Below are positions 60,595-64,000 of a stretch of 64,000 nt of DNA, piece after piece; the stretch's first letter is position 1, and each line of letters begins with the position of its first letter. Location: assembly GCA_963977495.1 (NCBI GenBank), contig CAXBOT010000005.1, positions 49,634 through 113,633 on the forward strand, read 5' to 3'. The stretch is from UBA1672 sp963977495 (GTDB taxonomy: Bacteria > Pseudomonadota > Alphaproteobacteria > Micavibrionales > Micavibrionaceae). The position numbers and the translations under genes were made by a program. Under the pieces are notes generated by a model. The model made no database searches and had not been told where the DNA came from. It worked only from the letters and a program-made list of their open reading frames with translations.

Positions 60595-61458
60595 ATGGCC
60601 GGCAAAAAGCGTAAAAAGAAGTTCTATATCCATCTTGTGTCCGATGCGACAGGCACGACATTGCTTGGTCTTTCGCGGGCGGTTCTGGCGCAATTCGCCG
60701 ATATTGACCCCAATCAGAAATTCTGGCCTTTGGTGCGTACCGAACGCCAGTTAGAGCGCGTCATTCGCCGCATTTCCGATAATCCGGGGCCGGTTATTTT
60801 TACCTTCGTGAATGAGAAAATGCGCGCCCGCCTGACCGAACATTGTGAGGAACTGGGCGTGCCTTGCGTTTCCGTGCTTGACCCGATCATTCACAGCCTG
60901 TCTTCCTATCTGGGGCTGCATGCGGTGGGCGTTCCGGGATTGCAACACACAATGGATGATGCCTATTTCAAACGTGTATCCGCGGTTGATTTCGCGATGC
61001 GCTTTGATGACGGGCGCTCGCTTAAGGGTTTGAAAGAGGCCGATGTGATTTTGGTCGGCGTGTCGCGTACCTCCAAAACACCAACCAGCATCTTTCTCGC
61101 GCGGCGCGGGATAAAGGCGGCGAATATCCCCCTTGTCCCCAGCGTCGATGTTCCTGATGAATATTTCACCATTAAAAAGCCGCTTTATGTCGGTTTGACG
61201 GCCTCGCCCATACGGTTAAAGCAATTGCGCCACACCCGTTTGAGAACCGATAAAAACGACGCGGCAGCCTTCAGTGAGAACACCTATCTGGATGAAGAAA
61301 AAATCGAAAACGAAGTCCGCAAAGCGCGGCGTTTATTCACCGATCACGGTTGGCCTGTTATCGACGTGACCAAACGTTCGATTGAGGAAACCTCCGCCGA
61401 GATTATGGCGCTGTTGCAAAATAAGCGCGACAAAGAAAAAAAGGCAGCAAAAAAATGA
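60595..61458 (+). CDS. Pyruvate phosphate dikinase/PEP synthase regulatory protein
   Basis: A 287-residue bifunctional kinase/phosphorylase (DUF299). The P-loop-like motif GVSRTSKTPTSIFLA is clear; the N-terminus HLVSDATGTTLLGLSRAVLAQF and the segment GLTASPIRLKQLR are family blocks. It would add and remove phosphate on a threonine of PPDK or PEP synthase. Its last 4 bases overlap the maf start. It belongs to the block ppsR-maf-aroE-coaE. Confidence 0.95.
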   Translation: MAGKKRKKKFYIHLVSDATGTTLLGLSRAVLAQFADIDPNQKFWPLVRTERQLERVIRRISDNPGPVIFTFVNEKMRARLTEHCEELGVPCVSVLDPIIHSLSSYLGLHAVGVPGLQHTMDDAYFKRVSAVDFAMRFDDGRSLKGLKEADVILVGVSRTSKTPTSIFLARRGIKAANIPLVPSVDVPDEYFTIKKPLYVGLTASPIRLKQLRHTRLRTDKNDAAAFSENTYLDEEKIENEVRKARRLFTDHGWPVIDVTKRSIEETSAEIMALLQNKRDKEKKAAKK

Positions 61459-62060
61459 CGCAAACACCCCCGATTATCCTCGCATCCGGCAGTCAGGCAC
61501 GTAACGAAATGCTACGCGCCGTGAGCATGGATTTCACCTCCGTTATTGCCGATATTGACGAGAAAGAAATTCAAAACCGCCTTGTCAAAGAAGCCCGCGA
61601 CATCCCCCTGATCACCGAGCAAATCGCACAAGCCAAAGCACAAAATGTATCGGCGCAACATCCCGATGCACTGGTGATCGGATCAGATCAAACGCTGGAA
61701 TTTAACGGCGCAATCCTATCCAAGGCAGACTCAATCGATGAAGGCATAGAAAAGATCAAAGCCTTACGCGGCAAAACCCACCGTCTTTATTCTTCGGTGT
61801 GCGTTGTGCATGGCGGGAATACTGTTTTCTTCCATACCGACTCGGCGCGCCTGACCATGCATAATTTCGATGATGCCTATTTAGAGGCCTATATCAAAAA
61901 GGATTCTGATGCGCTGACATCTTGTGTCGGCGGTTATAAAATCGAAGGGGCAGGGGCGTGGTTATTCGATACCGCAAACGGCAATCACCACACCATTATG
62001 GGGATGCCGCTTTTGCCACTTTTGGCATTTTTACGCAAAACCTATAAAATTCTGCCATGA
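61455..62060 (+). CDS. maf: Maf family nucleotide pyrophosphatase
   Basis: A 201-residue house-cleaning pyrophosphatase acting on modified nucleotides. The start LASGSQARNEML is the Maf signature (usually ASxSPRRxxLL, here with Gln-Ala). IGSDQTLEFNG and KIKALRGKTHRLYSSVCV follow, and the end is VGGYKIEGAGAWLF with GMPLLPLLAFLR. It overlaps both neighbours by 4 bases, indicating a tightly coupled operon with the regulatory protein before and aroE after. Confidence 0.94.
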   Translation: MTQTPPIILASGSQARNEMLRAVSMDFTSVIADIDEKEIQNRLVKEARDIPLITEQIAQAKAQNVSAQHPDALVIGSDQTLEFNGAILSKADSIDEGIEKIKALRGKTHRLYSSVCVVHGGNTVFFHTDSARLTMHNFDDAYLEAYIKKDSDALTSCVGGYKIEGAGAWLFDTANGNHHTIMGMPLLPLLAFLRKTYKILP

Positions 62061-62893
62061 CGACGAAACCGATAAAAACAGGCGTAATCGGTCACCCGAT
62101 TTCTCACAGTAAATCACCGCTTATTCATGGCTATTGGCTTGATTTATATAAGCTTTCCGGCTCATACGAGGCCATTGACATCGCCCCTGACACTCTGGAA
62201 CAAGACGTTCAGAATTTAATTGATCAGGGCTATAGCGGCTTTAATGTGACCCTGCCCCATAAAGCTGCCATTATGGATTTATGCGCGGGTGTTGACGATC
62301 TGGCGCAGGCCATCGGCGCGGTGAATACGGTCACCATAAAAAAGAGCAAGCTCTATGGCACAAACACGGATGCCTTCGGTTTTGTGCAGAATATCAAAGA
62401 GATGGTTTCACGCCAAAATTGGGACTGGTCGTTTGACGGCGGCAAGGCCGTTATTCTTGGCGCAGGCGGCGCGGCCAATGCGGTGATCCATGCGCTGCTG
62501 GAAGAGGGCGTGCCCGAAATTGCCATCACCAACCGCACACGCGAAAAGGCGGAGATTTTAACATCACGCGATGTACGAAAAATCACGGCCTATGACTGGA
62601 ATACGCGCAATGATTGCTTCAAGGATGCCAATTTGATTATCAATTGTTCTGCATTGGGGATGGCGGGCAACGCCGCGCTCGAAGTCGATCTTAAAAGCGC
62701 GCCTGACCATGCGCTGGTCACCGATATCGTCTACGCCCCGCTTTATACTGATTTACTAACACAGGCCAAGGCGCGGCATTTACGCGCCGTTACGGGCATT
62801 GGTATGCTCCTCCAGCAAGCAAGGCCGGGCTTCGAGCTTTGGAATGGTGTTATGCCAGAGGTTACGCCTGAGTTAGAAAAGCTTGTTCTTTAA
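62057..62893 (+). CDS. aroE: Shikimate dehydrogenase
   Basis: A 278-residue NADPH enzyme of aromatic amino acid synthesis that reduces 3-dehydroshikimate. The substrate motif GHPISHSKSPLIH is near the N-terminus. The catalytic Lys is in FNVTLPHKAAIMDLC, and the NADP-binding glycine loop is LGAGGAANAVIHALL. ITNRTREKAEIL and a C-terminal TGIGMLLQQARPGFELW complete it. It overlaps maf by 4 bases and precedes coaE by 48 bases. Confidence 0.96.
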   Translation: MTTKPIKTGVIGHPISHSKSPLIHGYWLDLYKLSGSYEAIDIAPDTLEQDVQNLIDQGYSGFNVTLPHKAAIMDLCAGVDDLAQAIGAVNTVTIKKSKLYGTNTDAFGFVQNIKEMVSRQNWDWSFDGGKAVILGAGGAANAVIHALLEEGVPEIAITNRTREKAEILTSRDVRKITAYDWNTRNDCFKDANLIINCSALGMAGNAALEVDLKSAPDHALVTDIVYAPLYTDLLTQAKARHLRAVTGIGMLLQQARPGFELWNGVMPEVTPELEKLVL

Positions 62894-62941
62894 GCCTAAG
62901 ACGTTCATATTTTTATTAAGGCTTAAGAAGAAGGGCGGCTT

Positions 62942-63607
62942 ATGATTATACTCGGATTAACAGGATCAATCGCAATGGGGAAATCGACGGTCGGGTCGAT
63001 GATGAAAACCTTGCATATTCCCGTTCATGAATCCGATCACGCCGCCCATAAGCTCCTGAAACGTAACAGCGAAGCGCGCGCTGCCATTGCCGCCGCCTTC
63101 CCGATCTATGAATATCCCGATATTTATGACCGCAAAACCTTCGACATAAAGCGCAAAGAACTTGGTGTCTTGATTTTTAATAATGCAGAGCACCGCGCCA
63201 TGCTGGAATCAATCATGCATCCGTTGGTGCGTGAGGATCAGCAGGACTTCCTCCGCAAATGCAGGTTAAAGGGGCATAAAATTGTGTGTCTGGATATTCC
63301 GTTATTATTCGAAACCCACGCACAAAAGCGCGTAGATTATACCCTTACGGTCAGCGCGCCCTATCTGGTGCAAAAGCAACGTGTGATGAGCCGCCCGAAT
63401 ATGAACGAAGAAAAATTCCACCATATTCTGGAACGCCAGCTCCCCGATAGTGAGAAATGCCGCCGCGCGGATTATGTGATTAAAACCGGATTAGGCCGCG
63501 CCCACACCATGAAGGCATTAAAAAACATCCTTATTGATATTCGCATCAAATCCGGCCTTCTGCCCGACCCCGCGGCAGAGGTGGAAGAAGTTCAAGACTA
63601 CAAATAG
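62942..63607 (+). CDS. coaE: Dephospho-CoA kinase
   Basis: A 221-residue enzyme for the last step of coenzyme A synthesis. The P-loop is GLTGSIAMGKSTV (start of the protein). The motif ESDHAAHKLL carries the Asp, and the LVREDQQDF and VCLDIPLLFET blocks are standard. It ends with a short acidic tail. In most alphaproteobacteria dnaQ would follow; here a convergent gene is found instead. Confidence 0.95.
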   Translation: MIILGLTGSIAMGKSTVGSMMKTLHIPVHESDHAAHKLLKRNSEARAAIAAAFPIYEYPDIYDRKTFDIKRKELGVLIFNNAEHRAMLESIMHPLVREDQQDFLRKCRLKGHKIVCLDIPLLFETHAQKRVDYTLTVSAPYLVQKQRVMSRPNMNEEKFHHILERQLPDSEKCRRADYVIKTGLGRAHTMKALKNILIDIRIKSGLLPDPAAEVEEVQDYK

Positions 63608-63609
63608 AA

Positions 63610-63649
63610 AAACGGCCGAAGTAATGAAACCCCGACCGTTTGAATTTTT
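63610..63649. terminator. Putative terminator between coaE and the convergent gene
   Basis: AAACGGCCG (63610-63618) pairs with CGACCGTTT (63633-63641) with one mismatch around a loop of 14 bases, followed by a T-run (63645-63649). It lies just past the coaE stop. Confidence 0.5.
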
Positions 63650-63664
63650 ATCGCTTTAAGTTAT

Positions 63665-64000
63665 CTAAGCGGCGCGGCTGTCCTTGCCCTTAGATGGACC
63701 AGAGAACTTATTTTTTCCGCCTGATCTGCTGCGTGTTTGGTTGCCATCATTTTTAGCCGCAGGATTACCACCTGAGAATTTACGATTGCTACCGTTACCG
63801 CTTCTGCTCTGGGGCTTGCCGCCGCCTGCAGGTTTTTGCTTATCCGAAAAACTACGGCTGCGTCTGGTTTGATTGCCAACAAATTTCTCTTCACCACCTT
63901 CTGAGCGGTCTTTAGAAAATGTGCGGCCTTCGTTTGAGCGTCTTGAGTCAGACTTTTTGTTCTCAGAGAAACTACGCTTGGCTTTATAAGATTGGCCTTC
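63665..64000 (-). CDS. C-terminal basic repeat tail of a probable RNA-binding protein (truncated)
   Basis: A minus-strand frame of 111 residues, open to the right edge, so the start lies outside the window. It is very rich in Ser, Arg, Lys, Gly and Asn, with imperfect short repeats of the form RSFSENK, RTFSKDRSEG, RSFSDKQ, RKFSGGN and NKFSGPS. The stop TAG is at 63667-63665. Such tails occur at the ends of DEAD-box RNA helicases and some rRNA pseudouridine synthases in alphaproteobacteria; which of these this is cannot be told from the visible part. Confidence 0.6.
   Translation of the reverse strand, partial: EGQSYKAKRSFSENKKSDSRRSNEGRTFSKDRSEGGEEKFVGNQTRRSRSFSDKQKPAGGGKPQSRSGNGSNRKFSGGNPAAKNDGNQTRSRSGGKNKFSGPSKGKDSRAA

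Overview
The window reads as chromosomal DNA of an alphaproteobacterium. Supporting features are the ppsR-maf-aroE-coaE block, the secB/fxsA/Tim44-like/mltA group, acpP-fabF-mltG, thrC next to an M16 peptidase, and a long glnD. A Micavibrio-like or Rhodospirillales-related free-living or predatory lineage is possible, but the sequence alone does not fix the genus. No rRNA, transposase, integrase or CRISPR array was seen. One tRNA gene (Ala, anticodon GGC) is present.

Layout. 1-12.0 kb is housekeeping: flotillin tail, threonine synthase, M16 protease, YqgE, a glycosyltransferase with AsnB, three small unknown proteins, MltG, FabF and ACP. 12.4-25.2 kb is mixed: an RTX-type secreted protein, GlnD, an RluA-family pseudouridine synthase, an M15-like peptidase, an arsC-acr3 operon without arsR, tRNA-Ala, MscL, a Bax-inhibitor-1 protein, M48 protease plus LemA, and a FIST-domain protein.

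25.3-55.5 kb is the main attraction, a type IVB (Dot/Icm-like) secretion locus. It starts with a DsbC/DsbG-like thiol oxidoreductase, an acidic-tailed unknown protein and a lytic transglycosylase. dotD-dotC-dotB and icmT follow, then a long acidic protein with TcpQ-like domains that appears split by a ten-A run. After two flagellar hook-associated genes (flgL, flgK) on the minus strand comes an operon of five tandem paralogous exported proteins. I cannot assign these five to any known Dot/Icm component. The plus-strand run icmL(dotI)-icmK(dotH)-icmE(dotG)-icmG(dotF)-icmC(dotE)-icmD(dotP)-icmJ(dotN)-icmB(dotO) then reproduces the Legionella gene order. The DotE-like protein carries about five copies of a membrane module. 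The coupling protein DotL/DotM, DotA, IcmF/DotU and the IcmS/W adaptors are not in this window, so the apparatus must be completed elsewhere or be reduced.

55.5-64 kb returns to housekeeping: an aldo/keto reductase, an unknown membrane protein, MltA, a Tim44-domain protein, FxsA, SecB, PpsR, Maf, AroE, CoaE, and the repetitive basic C-terminus of a probable RNA-binding protein running off the right edge.

The strongest candidate for something undescribed is the five-paralog array (36.6-44.2 kb), sitting divergently upstream of dotI. Its proteins share three core cysteines, and four of the five also have an N-terminal cysteine cluster. That fits exported, disulfide-bonded proteins working with the type IVB machine and the DsbC-like protein nearby.
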